Assembly: GCA_900114405.1 (NCBI GenBank)
Contig: FOSY01000011.1
Coordinates: 1 to 64,000, forward strand
Reading direction: 5' to 3'
DNA length: 64,000 bases
DNA from: Lachnospiraceae bacterium KH1T2
Lineage (GTDB): Bacteria > Bacillota > Clostridia > Lachnospirales > Lachnospiraceae
Positions 15,791-26,088 of the stretch are shown piece by piece. The translations under genes were made by a program, and so were the position numbers. Under the pieces are notes generated by a model. The model had not been told where the DNA came from. It worked only from the letters and a program-made list of their open reading frames with translations, and ran no database searches. Numbering within the stretch: position 1 is the stretch's first letter; every line of letters begins with the position of its first letter.

Positions 15791-17449
15791 ATGGAAGAAT
15801 CAAGAAACTTTATAGAACAGGCAATTGACAAAGATCTTGCAGATGGTGTTTATGATACCGTCCATACAAGATTTCCACCTGAACCGAATGGCTATCTCCA
15901 TATCGGTCATGCTAAGTCAATTATCCTGAATTCATTGACAGCAAAAAAATATGGCGGAAAATTTAATCTTCGTTTTGATGATACAAACCCGACAAAGGAA
16001 AAGTCAGAGTTCGTAGACTCTATCAAGGCCGATGTTAAGTGGCTCGGCGCTGATTGGGAAGATAGACTTTTCTTTGCCTCTAACTATTTTGATCAGATGT
16101 ATGAATATGCTGTAAAACTTATAAAGAAGGGTAAAGCATATGTTTCTGATCTTAACGCAGAAGAAATGCGTGAGTACAGAGGAACTCTTAAAGAGCCGGG
16201 AAAGAATGATCCTTCAAGAGACAGAAGTATTGAAGAGAATCTTCAGATGTTTGAAGATATGAAGAATGGCAAATATGCCGATGGTGAAAAGGTTCTTCGT
16301 GCCAAGATCGACATGGCATCTCCTAATATCAACATGAGAGATCCGATCATTTACAGAGTTGCACATCTCACTCACCAGAATACAGGAGATAAGTGGTGCA
16401 TCTATCCTATGTATGATTTCGCACATCCGCTTGAGGATGCTATCGAGGGAATCACACATTCACTTTGCACACTTGAGTTCGAGGATCATCGTCCGCTTTA
16501 TAACTGGGTTGTTGAGGAGTGTGAGATTGCAAATCCGCCTCGTCAGATCGAGTTTGCAAAGCTTTATCTTAACCATGTAGTTACAGGTAAGAGATATATT
16601 AAAAAGCTTGTTGAGGATGGCGTAGTTGACGGCTGGGATGATCCAAGACTTGTTTCTATTGCAGGTCTTAGAAGAAGAGGCTACACACCGGATTCTATCC
16701 GTAATTTCGTAGAACTTCTGGGTATCTCAAAGGCTCAGTCAACAGCTGAGATGGATATGCTTGAGTACTGTATCAGAGAAGATCTTAAGCCGAAGGCTAA
16801 GAGACTTATGGCTGTACTTCATCCGCTTAAGCTTATCATTGACAACTATCCTGAAGGACAGACAGAAATGCTTGATGCCATAAATAATCCTGAAAATGAG
16901 GAGCTTGGCTCAAGACAGATCCCGTTTGGAAGAGAGCTTTATATCGAGAGAGAAGACTTCATGGAAGAACCTCCAAAGAAGTATTTCAGACTCTTCCCTG
17001 GTAATGAAGTAAGACTTATGCATGCATACTTTGTTAAGTGTGTAGGCTTTGATAAAGATGAAAATGGCAATATCACAGCCGTTCATTGTACATATGACCC
17101 TGAGACAAAGCAGGGAACGGGCTTTACAGGCCGTAAGGTAAAGGGCACTATCCACTGGGTGAAGGCGGATACTGCTGTAAAAGTAACAGCAAGACTGTAT
17201 GAAGGTCTTGTTGATCCGGAAAAGGATGTTTATGACGAAAACGGAAATGTTAACGTTAATCCTACTTCCGTGACAGTTATCGATGACTGTTATGTAGAGC
17301 CGGCGCTTGCAGAAGCAAAGGCCTATGACAGTTTCCAGTTTGTAAGAAATGGCTTTTTCTGTGCTGATTGCAAAGATTCTAAGCCGGGAGCTCCGGTATT
17401 TAACAGGATTGTATCGTTGAAGAGCTCATTCAAACTGCCAACAGCATAA
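15791..17449 (+). CDS. glnS: Glutamine--tRNA ligase
   Basis: A 552-aa class I synthetase that charges tRNA-Gln directly. The HIGH motif is in [16 protein letters not shown]. The GlnRS-specific sequence [18 protein letters not shown] distinguishes it from GluRS, and the C-terminal anticodon-binding beta-barrels span about residues 345-545. The KMSKS-equivalent loop reads [12 protein letters not shown], a divergent form. ATG at 15791 follows CCAGGAGAAGTATT. Many Bacillota use the GatCAB route instead, but GlnRS is common in Lachnospiraceae. It is a single gene. Confidence 0.95.
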   Translation: MEESRNFIEQAIDKDLADGVYDTVHTRFPPEPNGYLHIGHAKSIILNSLTAKKYGGKFNLRFDDTNPTKEKSEFVDSIKADVKWLGADWEDRLFFASNYFDQMYEYAVKLIKKGKAYVSDLNAEEMREYRGTLKEPGKNDPSRDRSIEENLQMFEDMKNGKYADGEKVLRAKIDMASPNINMRDPIIYRVAHLTHQNTGDKWCIYPMYDFAHPLEDAIEGITHSLCTLEFEDHRPLYNWVVEECEIANPPRQIEFAKLYLNHVVTGKRYIKKLVEDGVVDGWDDPRLVSIAGLRRRGYTPDSIRNFVELLGISKAQSTAEMDMLEYCIREDLKPKAKRLMAVLHPLKLIIDNYPEGQTEMLDAINNPENEELGSRQIPFGRELYIEREDFMEEPPKKYFRLFPGNEVRLMHAYFVKCVGFDKDENGNITAVHCTYDPETKQGTGFTGRKVKGTIHWVKADTAVKVTARLYEGLVDPEKDVYDENGNVNVNPTSVTVIDDCYVEPALAEAKAYDSFQFVRNGFFCADCKDSKPGAPVFNRIVSLKSSFKLPTA

Positions 17450-17531
17450 ATTGTTACTGATTTTTCTCTGACATTTTTGTTGGAGGCACCATAGTGCATT
17501 TGTTATGGAAAATGCAAAGGAGGCAATACTT

Positions 17532-18398
17532 ATGGGGTTATTTTCAAAGTTGGGTTTAGGTAACAATGAAAAGCAGGAGGCAGCTGCTCCAAGTCAGGCA
17601 GCGCCTAAAGCACCAGCACCGGCGCCTGCACCTGCGCCAAGAGAACCGGTTCCGGAGATCAGGGCTAAAGAGACTGAGTACTTGATAGACCGTTCTTATG
17701 ACTGCCCGATATGTGCAGCGAAGTTTAAGAACAGAGGCTCAAAGCTTAGAGCACGTGCCAATAGGCAGGATGATGATCTCAGACAGGTTTATGATCAGCT
17801 TGATCCTATGAAGTATCAGGTTATTCTGTGCCCGCAGTGCGGCTATGCTGCAACTGAAAAGTATTTCAAAGAGATATTTGAAGGTCAGAAGGAGCAGCTG
17901 ATCAAAGGTCTCGGAAGTGGATTTTCATATACGGTTCCTGAGGGACCATTCACATATGAAGATGCGATCTTTCGTTATAAACAGGCAATTAAGTGTATGG
18001 AGATGAAAGGTTCGGTTAAAGATTCTGAAATTGCATACACATATCTTCGCTATGGCTGGACTCTAAGAGGAAAGCTCGAAAGTCTTGATCCTAAAGCGGC
18101 TGATTATGCTGAAAATATGAAGGCAACAAAGAAAGAGGAAAATCTTGCAATAGCACATGCTTATAAAGGATTTTATGAAGCACTGCAGAAAGAAGATTTC
18201 CCGGTTGCGGGTATGGATCAGCTGACATTGACATTTCTTGTTGCTGTACTTTCAGTTAGATTTGGTAAGCTGGATGCGGCTTCCAAGATGATAGGTCAGA
18301 TCCTGACAAGTCATGAGGCAAGCGCAAGGCTTAAGGATAAGGCAAGAGATATGAAAGACGAGATCGTTGCAAAGAAAAAGGCTGCAGGACAGCAGTAA
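17532..18398 (+). CDS. DUF2225 domain protein (zinc-ribbon type)
   Basis: A 288-aa protein. The ATG at 17532 is selected by AAGGAGG 8 nt upstream; an ATG at 17505 has a weaker signal. After a short N-terminus and an Ala/Pro-rich linker (residues about 20-45) come two CxxC pairs, CPICAAKF and CPQCGYAA, about 45 residues apart, likely one zinc site. The rest is helical and TPR-like. DUF2225 proteins are widespread in Clostridia; the function is unknown. A strong terminator follows. Confidence 0.88.
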   Translation: MGLFSKLGLGNNEKQEAAAPSQAAPKAPAPAPAPAPREPVPEIRAKETEYLIDRSYDCPICAAKFKNRGSKLRARANRQDDDLRQVYDQLDPMKYQVILCPQCGYAATEKYFKEIFEGQKEQLIKGLGSGFSYTVPEGPFTYEDAIFRYKQAIKCMEMKGSVKDSEIAYTYLRYGWTLRGKLESLDPKAADYAENMKATKKEENLAIAHAYKGFYEALQKEDFPVAGMDQLTLTFLVAVLSVRFGKLDAASKMIGQILTSHEASARLKDKARDMKDEIVAKKKAAGQQ

Positions 18399-18403
18399 AA
18401 TAT

Positions 18404-18443
18404 AAAAAAAGAGATTCCATGATGCCATGAGAATCTCTTTTTT
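18404..18443. terminator. Terminator between DUF2225 gene and the minus-strand acidic protein
   Basis: AAAAAAGAGATTCCAT pairs with ATGAGAATCTCTTTTTT (one bulge), with A and T tracts on either side, so it can serve both convergent genes. Confidence 0.88.
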
Positions 18444-18510
18444 ATTGGTCAAATTAGAAATTTGATTCCTAAAAGAATAAAAATGTCTTGGTATTTTTGC
18501 ACATTTAAGA

Positions 18511-18756
18511 TTAAACAGCAGCTGTTGATGACTTGTTTTCATCGAATTTAAGAGAAACATAATCTCTTTCAGCAGAGATGTCTGCGTCATCAGCTTCATC
18601 CTTAAGAAATTCATCGAGGTCATCATAATCTTCATCATTGTCGGAATTTTCGAAGAGCTCATCATCCTCACGACTTTTAAGAAAATAGTAAACACCTGCT
18701 GCGACTGCACCCGCGAAAATAAAAAAGGTGAACAGTCGGAAAAGTTTTTTGATCAT
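18511..18756 (-). CDS. Small membrane-anchored acidic protein
   Basis: An 81-aa protein beginning MIKKLFRLFTFFIFAG. The start at 18756 is chosen because GGGGGAAGATAAAA precedes it; a longer reading from 18834 has no such site. One N-terminal membrane segment (about residues 6-25) is followed by a strongly acidic tail (DDELFENSDNDEDYDDLDE). I do not recognise a family. It is a single gene, convergent with the DUF2225 gene and divergent from udp. Confidence 0.7.
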   Translation of the reverse strand: MIKKLFRLFTFFIFAGAVAAGVYYFLKSREDDELFENSDNDEDYDDLDEFLKDEADDADISAERDYVSLKFDENKSSTAAV

Positions 18757-18842
18757 TTTTATCTTCCCCCATTTCCGCGGACTAACCCGCAATATATATT
18801 TGATTATAAAACTTTCGTTAATTCTTGTAAACATACATATTT

Positions 18843-18871
18843 TTGACCTTTGTTCGGAGTTATGATATAAC
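18843..18871 (+). promoter_or_regulatory. Sigma-A promoter of the udp-cdd-deoB operon
   Basis: TTGACC (18843-18848), a 17-bp spacer and TATAAC (18866-18871), about 40 bp upstream of the udp ATG. Confidence 0.8.
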
Positions 18872-18911
18872 TATATAGCTGATTCTATGCCTAATTGGAG
18901 GTATTAATATA

Positions 18912-19697
18912 ATGATAAATTATTCAGAAGATCAAAATCGTCAATATCATATTCAGGTTGCACCGGGAGAAGTTGGTAAGTATGTGATTCTTCCTGGGGA
19001 CCCGAAGAGATGCGCGAAGATTGCTAAATATTTTGATGATCCAAAGCTTGTAGCTGATAGTCGTGAATTTGTGACATATACCGGAACGCTTGATGGAGTA
19101 AAGGTTTCTGTAACATCTACAGGTATAGGCGGACCATCTGCTTCTATAGCTCTTGAGGAGCTTGCAAGATGTGGTGCAGATACATTTATACGTGTAGGAA
19201 CCTGCGGCGGAATGCAAAAAGATGTAAAGAGCGGAGATATAGTCATTTCTACAGGTGCTATCCGTATGGAAGGCACAAGCAAGGAATATGCACCTATAGA
19301 ATATCCTGCTGTGCCTGATTTTACAGTAACAAATGCTCTTGTAGCAGCGGCAGAGAAGCTTGGTGTTGAATATCATGCTGGCGTTGTTGAGTGTAAGGAT
19401 GCATTCTATGGTCAGCATCATCCTGAGACGATGCCTGTATCATACGAGCTCTTAAATAAGTGGGAAGCATGGCTTAGAATGGGCTGCCTTGCATCAGAGA
19501 TGGAAAGTGCTGCTCTGTTTATAGCCGGAAGTTTCTTGAGAGTAAGAGTTGGTTCACTTTTCCTTGTTATGGCTAATCAGGAAAGAGCTAAAGCAGGATT
19601 GGAAAATCCGGTAGTTCATGATACAGATCTTGCTATACGTACAAGTATTGAGGGAATTAGAGAATTGATCGAAAGGGATAAGAAGAATGACAAATAA
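18912..19697 (+). CDS. udp: Uridine phosphorylase
   Basis: A 261-aa nucleoside phosphorylase of the PNP/UDP family, splitting uridine with phosphate into uracil and ribose 1-phosphate. Signatures are [14 protein letters not shown] (phosphate site), [16 protein letters not shown] and, at the active site, [14 protein letters not shown]. Family alternatives such as purine nucleoside phosphorylase DeoD are less likely from the start sequence and length. It heads an operon with cytidine deaminase and phosphopentomutase, a pyrimidine nucleoside salvage set. Confidence 0.92.
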   Translation: MINYSEDQNRQYHIQVAPGEVGKYVILPGDPKRCAKIAKYFDDPKLVADSREFVTYTGTLDGVKVSVTSTGIGGPSASIALEELARCGADTFIRVGTCGGMQKDVKSGDIVISTGAIRMEGTSKEYAPIEYPAVPDFTVTNALVAAAEKLGVEYHAGVVECKDAFYGQHHPETMPVSYELLNKWEAWLRMGCLASEMESAALFIAGSFLRVRVGSLFLVMANQERAKAGLENPVVHDTDLAIRTSIEGIRELIERDKKNDK

Positions 19698-20094
19698 GGA
19701 ATTGATCGAAAAGGCAAAAGAAATGACTAAGCGTTCATATGTGCCATATAGTCATTTTCATGTAGGTGCAGCACTTTTGTGCAGTGATGGAAGTGTATAC
19801 ACTGGATGTAATATTGAAAATTCTGCATTTGGAGTAACTATCTGCGCGGAACGTGTTGCAATCTTTAAGGCAGTTTCAGAAGGAAAGACTGACTTTGAGA
19901 AGATTGCGATCATGGGTGGAAGAGATGGAGTTATAGAAGATTTTTGTCCGCCATGTGGTTCTTGCAGACAGGTAATGACTGAGTTTGGAGACCTTAAGAA
20001 ATTCAAGATACTTCTTGCAAATGCAGAAGATGAAATAAAAGAATACAGCCTTGAAGAAATTCTTCCAATGAGTTTCGGGAAGGAAAGATTATGA
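19687..20094 (+). CDS. cdd: Cytidine deaminase
   Basis: A 135-aa tetrameric zinc enzyme converting cytidine or deoxycytidine to the uridine form, feeding the uridine phosphorylase encoded just upstream. The zinc and catalytic residues are in TICAERVA (Cys and Glu) and [10 protein letters not shown]. Length is normal. It overlaps udp by 11 nt and deoB by 4 nt. Confidence 0.96.
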   Translation: MTNKELIEKAKEMTKRSYVPYSHFHVGAALLCSDGSVYTGCNIENSAFGVTICAERVAIFKAVSEGKTDFEKIAIMGGRDGVIEDFCPPCGSCRQVMTEFGDLKKFKILLANAEDEIKEYSLEEILPMSFGKERL

Positions 20095-21284
20095 GCAGAT
20101 TTAAGAGAGTTTTTGTTATAGTCCTTGATTCAATGGGAATTGGCAATGCGCCTGATGCAGCAGAATTTGATGATCTTGGTGCTGATACTTTGGGACATAT
20201 CTCTGATCATGTAGGAACATTTCTCATTCCTAATCTTACAAAACTTGGTCTTGCGAATATCAAGCCGATGAAGGGTGTCAAAGCTCCAAAGGAGACAAAG
20301 GGCTACTATTGTAAGATGGTCGAAAAGAGCAGAGGTAAGGATACAATGACCGGTCATTGGGAAATGATGGGACTTTATACTACCAAGCCTTTTAAGACAT
20401 TTACGGAGAATGGTTTCCCTAAAGAACTTATCGATGAGCTTGAAAAGCGTACAGGAAAGCAGATCATAGGAAATAAGGCAGCGAGTGGAACAGAGATACT
20501 TGATGAGCTTGCTGAGCAGGAAATAAATGATGGAAAGATGATCGTTTACACATCAGCAGATTCAGTTCTGCAGATCTGTGGCAACGAGGAAACTTTTGGA
20601 CTTGATAACCTCTATAAGTGCTGTGAGATAGCACGTGAGATCACTCTTAAGGATGAGTGGAAAGTTGGCAGAGTCATTGCACGTCCTTATGTTGGCAAAA
20701 AGAAGGGCGAGTTTGTTCGTACATCAAACAGACATGATTATGCACTTAAACCGTTTGGACCTACAACCTTGAATGTTATGCAGGAGAATGGTTATGACTG
20801 CATCTCTGTAGGTAAGATTTCTGACATCTTTGATCACTACGGAATTACAGAGGAAAATCATTCAGATAGTTCTGTACATGGTATGCAGCAGACTATAGAT
20901 ATTGCAAAGCGTGATGACTGGAAAGGAATCTGTTTTACAAATCTTGTTGATTTTGATGCGCTTTGGGGACACAGAAGAAATCCTGAAGGATATGCACAGG
21001 AAATCGTACGTTTTGATGTGAAACTCGGTGAGCTCCTTCCTGAACTTAAGGATGATGATCTTCTTATGATAACAGCAGATCATGGAAATGATCCGACATT
21101 TAAGGGTTCAGATCACACAAGGGAAAAAGTGCCGCTTCTTATTTATTCTCCTTCATTTGAGGGAACAGGCGAGCTTCCTGATACGGATACATTTGGAGCT
21201 ATCGGATATACAGTAGCGGATAACTTTGGCTTAAAAATGCCGGAGGGAACAATTGGAAGTTCTCTTCTTGAGGATCTTAAGTAA
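20091..21284 (+). CDS. deoB: Phosphopentomutase
   Basis: A 397-aa alkaline-phosphatase-superfamily enzyme interconverting (deoxy)ribose 1-phosphate and 5-phosphate, the step after uridine phosphorylase. Metal-binding motifs are [18 protein letters not shown] at the N-terminus, and [19 protein letters not shown] near the C-terminus. The phosphorylatable Thr lies in KDTMTGHWE. Its TAA shares a base with the ATG of the next gene. Confidence 0.97.
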   Translation: MSRFKRVFVIVLDSMGIGNAPDAAEFDDLGADTLGHISDHVGTFLIPNLTKLGLANIKPMKGVKAPKETKGYYCKMVEKSRGKDTMTGHWEMMGLYTTKPFKTFTENGFPKELIDELEKRTGKQIIGNKAASGTEILDELAEQEINDGKMIVYTSADSVLQICGNEETFGLDNLYKCCEIAREITLKDEWKVGRVIARPYVGKKKGEFVRTSNRHDYALKPFGPTTLNVMQENGYDCISVGKISDIFDHYGITEENHSDSSVHGMQQTIDIAKRDDWKGICFTNLVDFDALWGHRRNPEGYAQEIVRFDVKLGELLPELKDDDLLMITADHGNDPTFKGSDHTREKVPLLIYSPSFEGTGELPDTDTFGAIGYTVADNFGLKMPEGTIGSSLLEDLK

Positions 21285-22369
21285 TGGACAAGAAGCGTAT
21301 TGCGATAATTGTTTCAGTTGTAGCAGGGGTTGCAATCCTTTCTACAGGAGTGTTTTTTGGCGTGAAACATTTCTTTGGTGAAAATGCGCCTAAGATAGTT
21401 CTTACGGAAGGTTTTAATGAAAATGAGATCTTTCGTATAAATACACTTGGCTGCGAATTGAGTGAAGCCAAGGTTTATATGAGAACTTCAGAAGATAAGT
21501 ACAGCAGGATCTTTGGCAATGAAATCTGGTCGAAGGATATAGGCGGTACCACACTTGAAGATGAGCTTAAAAGTACAACGCTTGCCAGACTTGCTCAGAT
21601 AAAGGCAATGAATCTGCTTGCTATTTCGCGTGGTGTTACGTTGAATTCGGATGAGGAAGAGCTTACAGAGAAAGCTGCTGAAAAATATTTTGGAAGTCTT
21701 TCAGATGAATGTAAGAGTGAACTTGGTGTAGACAAAGATCTTATAACTCAAATGTATAAAGAATATGCCATTGCAAATAAGGTCTATATCGATGTTACGC
21801 GTGATATCAATCCTGAAATAAGTGATGATGAAGCAAGAACCATTAGTGTAAAGCAGATTCTCTTAAAAACTTATTCACTGGATGGTAATGGCGAAAAGCG
21901 TGAATTTAGCGACACTGAGAAGCAGAGTGTTTATCAGCGTGCGGAGCAGATACTTTCTAAAGCTCAGAGCGGCGAGGACTTTGACGCTCTTGTTGAGCAG
22001 TATAATGAAGATACGCAGAGCCTTTACACTTTTGGTAAAGGAACAATGCCGGAGTCTTTTGAAGAAGCAGCCTTTAACCTTGATACGGATGAAGTCAGTG
22101 GAATCGTTGAAACGGAATATGGGTATCATATTATTAAGTGTGTAAGTACTTTTGACAGAGAAGAAACTGATAATAACAAAACTCGCATTCTTAAGCAGAG
22201 AAAAAAAGAAGCATTCAATCAGGTATATGATGAATTTGTAAAAACACTTCATTCTAATCTCAATAATGAACTTTGGGATAAAGTGGAATTCAGCACAGGT
22301 ACAGAGGATGCTGATGCAGAAGGATTTTTCGATGTTTATAACAAAGTATTTAAGGTAGAGGAAGAGTAA
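21284..22369 (+). CDS. Parvulin-type peptidylprolyl isomerase (membrane-anchored foldase)
   Basis: A 361-aa protein with an N-terminal membrane anchor (about residues 5-25, IAIIVSVVAGVAILSTGVFF) and an extracellular foldase. A helical SurA/PrsA-like N-domain is followed by a parvulin domain (about 185-290) with the signatures GEDFDALVEQYNED and VETEYGYHIIKC. It catalyses proline isomerisation during folding of exported proteins. It is the last gene of the nucleoside salvage operon, although its role is unrelated. No lipobox is seen, unlike typical PrsA. Confidence 0.88.
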   Translation: MDKKRIAIIVSVVAGVAILSTGVFFGVKHFFGENAPKIVLTEGFNENEIFRINTLGCELSEAKVYMRTSEDKYSRIFGNEIWSKDIGGTTLEDELKSTTLARLAQIKAMNLLAISRGVTLNSDEEELTEKAAEKYFGSLSDECKSELGVDKDLITQMYKEYAIANKVYIDVTRDINPEISDDEARTISVKQILLKTYSLDGNGEKREFSDTEKQSVYQRAEQILSKAQSGEDFDALVEQYNEDTQSLYTFGKGTMPESFEEAAFNLDTDEVSGIVETEYGYHIIKCVSTFDREETDNNKTRILKQRKKEAFNQVYDEFVKTLHSNLNNELWDKVEFSTGTEDADAEGFFDVYNKVFKVEEE

Positions 22370-22382
22370 AGAAGGAGAAAAA

Positions 22383-23999
22383 ATGGCACTATTTTCGGTA
22401 CCCTTTTTCGTCTTCTTGTTCCTGGCAGTTTTAGTATATTATATCGTGCCTAAAAAAATGCAGCAGGCTGTCCTTTTGGCAGCCAGCTACATTTTTTATT
22501 GTTATGGAACAGGATGGAAAGGGATAGCTTTCATACTTATAACAACTGTATCTACATTTGCAGCAGCGCTTAGGATAGAGAAATTGCAGGATGGTTATCA
22601 GGCAAGAGTGAATGAGGCAAAAGCCGCAGGAAATCCTATACCTCATGCAGAAAAGACTAAGCTTAAAGCAGATATATTGTCTAAAAAGCGTCGAGTGCTG
22701 GCGGTTGGGTTAATAATAAATTTTGGAATACTTGCTGTTCTTAAGTATGGAAAATTTGTTATAGGCAGTGTCGACCAGCTTATGATGACTTTAGGTTTAG
22801 GCGGTCATATCAACAGTTCATCTTTGATACTTCCACTTGGTATATCTTTCTATACTTTTATGACGATGGGATATCTCATCGATGTTCACAGAGAAAAGTA
22901 TAAGCCGGATCATAATCTGCTTCATTTTGCTCTGTTCACAGCATATTTTCCACAGATAATTCAGGGACCGATCGGTCGTTATAATGATATGTCAAAGCAA
23001 CTTCAGGAAAGTCATGAGTGGGATGATACGGGCTTTAGAGCAGGCTTTTTGAGACTTCTCTGGGGATACTTTAAGAAGATGGTGATCGCTGAGCGTGCAG
23101 GACTTTTGGTAAATGAGGTATTTGCTAATTTTGATACTGCAGGCTATAAGGGTATAGTGGTATTTTTAGCGGCGCTTCTTTATGGATTTCAGATATATGC
23201 TGATTTTTCAGGCGGAATGGATATAGTATTTGGTGCTTCGGATATGTTTGGAATCCATCTTACAGAGAATTTCAGGCAGCCCTACTATGCAAAGACAGTT
23301 ACGGAGTTCTGGCAGCGTTGGCATATCACGCTTGGAAGCTGGATGAAGGACTATGTATTTTATCCTATATGTCTTTCGAAGAGGGCAGCGAGGGTTCAGA
23401 AGAAACTTAAAAAGAGATTCGGTAATTATTATGGACGTGTGCTGATCCCGACGTTTGCATCCTTTGTTTCGTTCCTGCTTGTTGGAATATGGCATGGAGC
23501 TGATTGGAAATATGTATTTTATGGAATTTTTATGGCGACATTTGTTTCTACGAATACGCTGCTTGAAAAATTCTATGGCGACATGCGGGCAAAGTTCCAT
23601 ATTAATGCAGAAACAAGAGGGTTTAAGGCTTTTCAGATCGTAAGGACTACGATCATTGTGTTGATAGGACGACTGCTTTCAAGAGGAACTTCTACTACAG
23701 CAGCATTGGGAATGTTTAAGGCGATGTTTTCATCATTTAATGTAAAAGTGCTTACAGATGGAACTCTTATGAATTTCGGACTTGATATGAAGGACTGGCT
23801 GGTACTTATTCTTGCCATTGCCCTGCTTATGTACGTTGACTATGTGAATGAGCATGGTGTAAAGATCAGGTTTAAGATCGCAGAGATGAAGCTTCCAATC
23901 CGTTGGATAGTTTATTATGCGGCTATCATGGCTATACTGATAATCGGAGTGTATGGTGTTGGCTATGATGCTTCATCGTTTATATATCAGAATTTCTGA
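22383..23999 (+). CDS. MBOAT family O-acyltransferase (AlgI/DltB type)
   Basis: A 538-aa polytopic membrane protein of the MBOAT family, which moves acyl groups across the membrane onto polysaccharide or teichoic acid. Family features are YFPQIIQGPIGRYNDM, FWQRWHITLGSWMKDYVFYP and the active-site His in LVGIWHGADWKYVFYG. The ATG follows GAAGGAGAAAAA. The next gene encodes a DltD/AlgX-like anchored protein, the usual partner. An adenylating ligase and acyl carrier protein lie 7-9 kb downstream. Confidence 0.92.
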   Translation: MALFSVPFFVFLFLAVLVYYIVPKKMQQAVLLAASYIFYCYGTGWKGIAFILITTVSTFAAALRIEKLQDGYQARVNEAKAAGNPIPHAEKTKLKADILSKKRRVLAVGLIINFGILAVLKYGKFVIGSVDQLMMTLGLGGHINSSSLILPLGISFYTFMTMGYLIDVHREKYKPDHNLLHFALFTAYFPQIIQGPIGRYNDMSKQLQESHEWDDTGFRAGFLRLLWGYFKKMVIAERAGLLVNEVFANFDTAGYKGIVVFLAALLYGFQIYADFSGGMDIVFGASDMFGIHLTENFRQPYYAKTVTEFWQRWHITLGSWMKDYVFYPICLSKRAARVQKKLKKRFGNYYGRVLIPTFASFVSFLLVGIWHGADWKYVFYGIFMATFVSTNTLLEKFYGDMRAKFHINAETRGFKAFQIVRTTIIVLIGRLLSRGTSTTAALGMFKAMFSSFNVKVLTDGTLMNFGLDMKDWLVLILAIALLMYVDYVNEHGVKIRFKIAEMKLPIRWIVYYAAIMAILIIGVYGVGYDASSFIYQNF

Positions 24000-24039
24000 T
24001 GCTTAGATCGTGATAGTCAATTGGTCAGGAGAGAATATT

Positions 24040-25941
24040 TTGAAGAACAGATTGATCCGTATAATTAAAGCTGCGATTTTTATAATATTGCTTGGCCTTA
24101 TCGTAATTATCGCAAATATATATTTAACTCCGTATTGGAGATATTCAAATGATTCGGATGATGCAGGTGAAAGTACCAGATATGAGAATTTCTATGAAAT
24201 GCCTGATAATTCATTGGATTATCTTGTTATCGGACCTAGTAACTCATATCATAGTTTGGAGCCGATGCAGGTGTATGCGTATTCCGGGATAACAGGTTTT
24301 GATCTTGGTGGACCGAGCCAGCCTATGTACTGCAGCTATTATTGGCTGAAAGAGGCTTTGAAGACACAGAGCCCTAAAGTGGTATTTGTCGACACCGGTG
24401 CATTTGTGAGAGAAACACCGAATAATGAGAGGATACTTAAAGCAATCCTTCCAATGAAGCCTTCTATGCTTAAGCTTCAGGCAATTAAGGACTGCTGCAG
24501 CTATGATGAAGACCTTTTCTATACGGCCTTGTTTCCGCTGTATCAATTTCATTCCAGATGGAAAGAGTTTGGGAAAAAGGATATTGAGAGAAAGAGCACA
24601 GAGCCTTACCTTACAAGAGGAGCAACTATTAGGTTTGTTTCGCAGAATGGTATAGATGCTGAGGAAATAAACTTAAGGGAAGAGAAGAATGTAACGGTAT
24701 CAGCGGATGGAACTGTTTCCACAGTACTTGATGCTATGCCGCTTAATGAAGACAGTGCTTACTGGCTTGGCAGAATCAAGGAACTTTGTGATGAGAATAA
24801 TATCGAAGTCGTACCTGTCAAGTTTCCGACGAAGAACTGGAATAAGCGCTGGAGTGATGAAGTTCAGGTTTTTCTTGATGAGTTGGGGCTTAAACTTGTA
24901 GACCTTACGGGTGAAGCAAATCCTGCAGGGATAAATTGGGATAAAGACAGCTTTGATAATGGAAAACATCTTAACTACTACGGCATGGTAAAGACTTCCA
25001 GATATTTTGCGGAATATATCAAAGATACATGGAATTTGGACTCACATAAGGGTCAGAGCGGCTATGAACTTTGGGATAATGATCTTGAAGAATATAAGAC
25101 ATGGGAAACAGATGAAATAACTGAGCTTCTCGAGAAGAACAGAGAAAAATTAGATTATTTCAATGAAGTTGCTTTGAATAAAGAGAAATATCTTGTGCTG
25201 ATGGCAGTAAAGACGGATGTTTCGACATATTGGCCTGCTTCGCTTGATGGTATAATGGAGCAGCTTGGTGTAAAAACAGACATGGCAGACATCAGGCAGC
25301 AGTCGTATATTGCGGTTTCAGATGGTGGAAAACTTTCCATGGAGGTTGTTGATCCGGATATCATAAATTATGACTTCGAGTGGAAGGACGATAGCAAGGC
25401 GCTGCATTCAATCCATATTACGAGTGGAGGAGTAGGCGGCGAAGCTGATATTGATGTTGATGATAATTCATATGCGATTGGTAATTCCGGCTTAAATATA
25501 GTTGTTATTGATAAGAAGGATGGAAGCTTTGTTTCAGCGGCTTCTCTTGGAAGCAATGAAGAAGATCTTACTTTTGAGAAGAAAGAAGAAAATGATGGCG
25601 AAAATGCTTTTCCTTTGAATGAGGGTAATTATACGATTTCAGATGGAAACAGTTCGTTGGCTGTTGAAATTAAAGCTAATACCGATGGCACATATGGAAT
25701 TGTAGATAAGAAAACAGGAAAGTATCTTTCTGCAGGCGGTCTTAATAAGCCTGGAGATACTGTCGCTGAAGAAGATGACCTTGGACTTGCTGTTACTAAA
25801 TGGAAAATATATTATGGAACAGGCGGAAAGTATTGGCTGTACTCAGTATTTAACGGAATGACGGCAAGACTTAAGGATGGCGGATTTGTACTTGAAGATT
25901 TGAATGAATATTCAGAAATTCCACAAGTAAATATTAAATAA
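24040..25941 (+). CDS. Membrane-anchored SGNH/DltD-like protein with lectin-like C-terminus
   Basis: A 633-aa protein partnered with the MBOAT enzyme. A TTG start at 24040 is preferred because AGGAGAG lies 6 nt upstream and the protein then begins MKNRLIRIIKAAIF, a good membrane anchor (about residues 8-28). Residues about 55-330 look like the SGNH-like domain of DltD/AlgJ-type proteins, with VIGPSNSYHSLEPM as the nucleophile region and FDNGKHLNYYGMVKTSRYF containing the likely catalytic Asp/His. The C-terminal 190 residues have a repeated pattern (for example GTYGIVDKKTGKYLSAGG) resembling a ricin-type beta-trefoil. It probably completes O-acylation of an exocellular glycan. Confidence 0.75.
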   Translation: MKNRLIRIIKAAIFIILLGLIVIIANIYLTPYWRYSNDSDDAGESTRYENFYEMPDNSLDYLVIGPSNSYHSLEPMQVYAYSGITGFDLGGPSQPMYCSYYWLKEALKTQSPKVVFVDTGAFVRETPNNERILKAILPMKPSMLKLQAIKDCCSYDEDLFYTALFPLYQFHSRWKEFGKKDIERKSTEPYLTRGATIRFVSQNGIDAEEINLREEKNVTVSADGTVSTVLDAMPLNEDSAYWLGRIKELCDENNIEVVPVKFPTKNWNKRWSDEVQVFLDELGLKLVDLTGEANPAGINWDKDSFDNGKHLNYYGMVKTSRYFAEYIKDTWNLDSHKGQSGYELWDNDLEEYKTWETDEITELLEKNREKLDYFNEVALNKEKYLVLMAVKTDVSTYWPASLDGIMEQLGVKTDMADIRQQSYIAVSDGGKLSMEVVDPDIINYDFEWKDDSKALHSIHITSGGVGGEADIDVDDNSYAIGNSGLNIVVIDKKDGSFVSAASLGSNEEDLTFEKKEENDGENAFPLNEGNYTISDGNSSLAVEIKANTDGTYGIVDKKTGKYLSAGGLNKPGDTVAEEDDLGLAVTKWKIYYGTGGKYWLYSVFNGMTARLKDGGFVLEDLNEYSEIPQVNIK

Positions 25942-25985
25942 AAAACGGAGCGGTTCAGGTTTAGGATGAGCCGCTTCGTTTTTTT
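25942..25985 (+). terminator. Terminator after the MBOAT operon
   Basis: AAACGGAGCGGTTCA pairs with TGAGCCGCTTCGTTTT (one bulge), followed by a run of T residues. Confidence 0.8.
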
Positions 25986-26024
25986 TATTAACTTATAGGA
26001 AAGTCGGATTCTTTGTTCTTGTCT

Positions 26025-26052
26025 GAAAATTGCCACCACTGTGGTGGTAATA
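26025..26052. repeat. CCACC-GGTGG palindrome, left copy
   Basis: GAAAATTGCCACCACTGTGG continuing TGGTAA: a near-perfect palindrome 37 bp past the kinase stop. A similar sequence lies at 27758-27783, after the helix-turn-helix gene, so the pair brackets the kinase-regulator locus. Confidence 0.5.
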
Positions 26053-26088
26053 GGCTTCTGGAAAAAATGATATAGTGTATTTGTGTAC

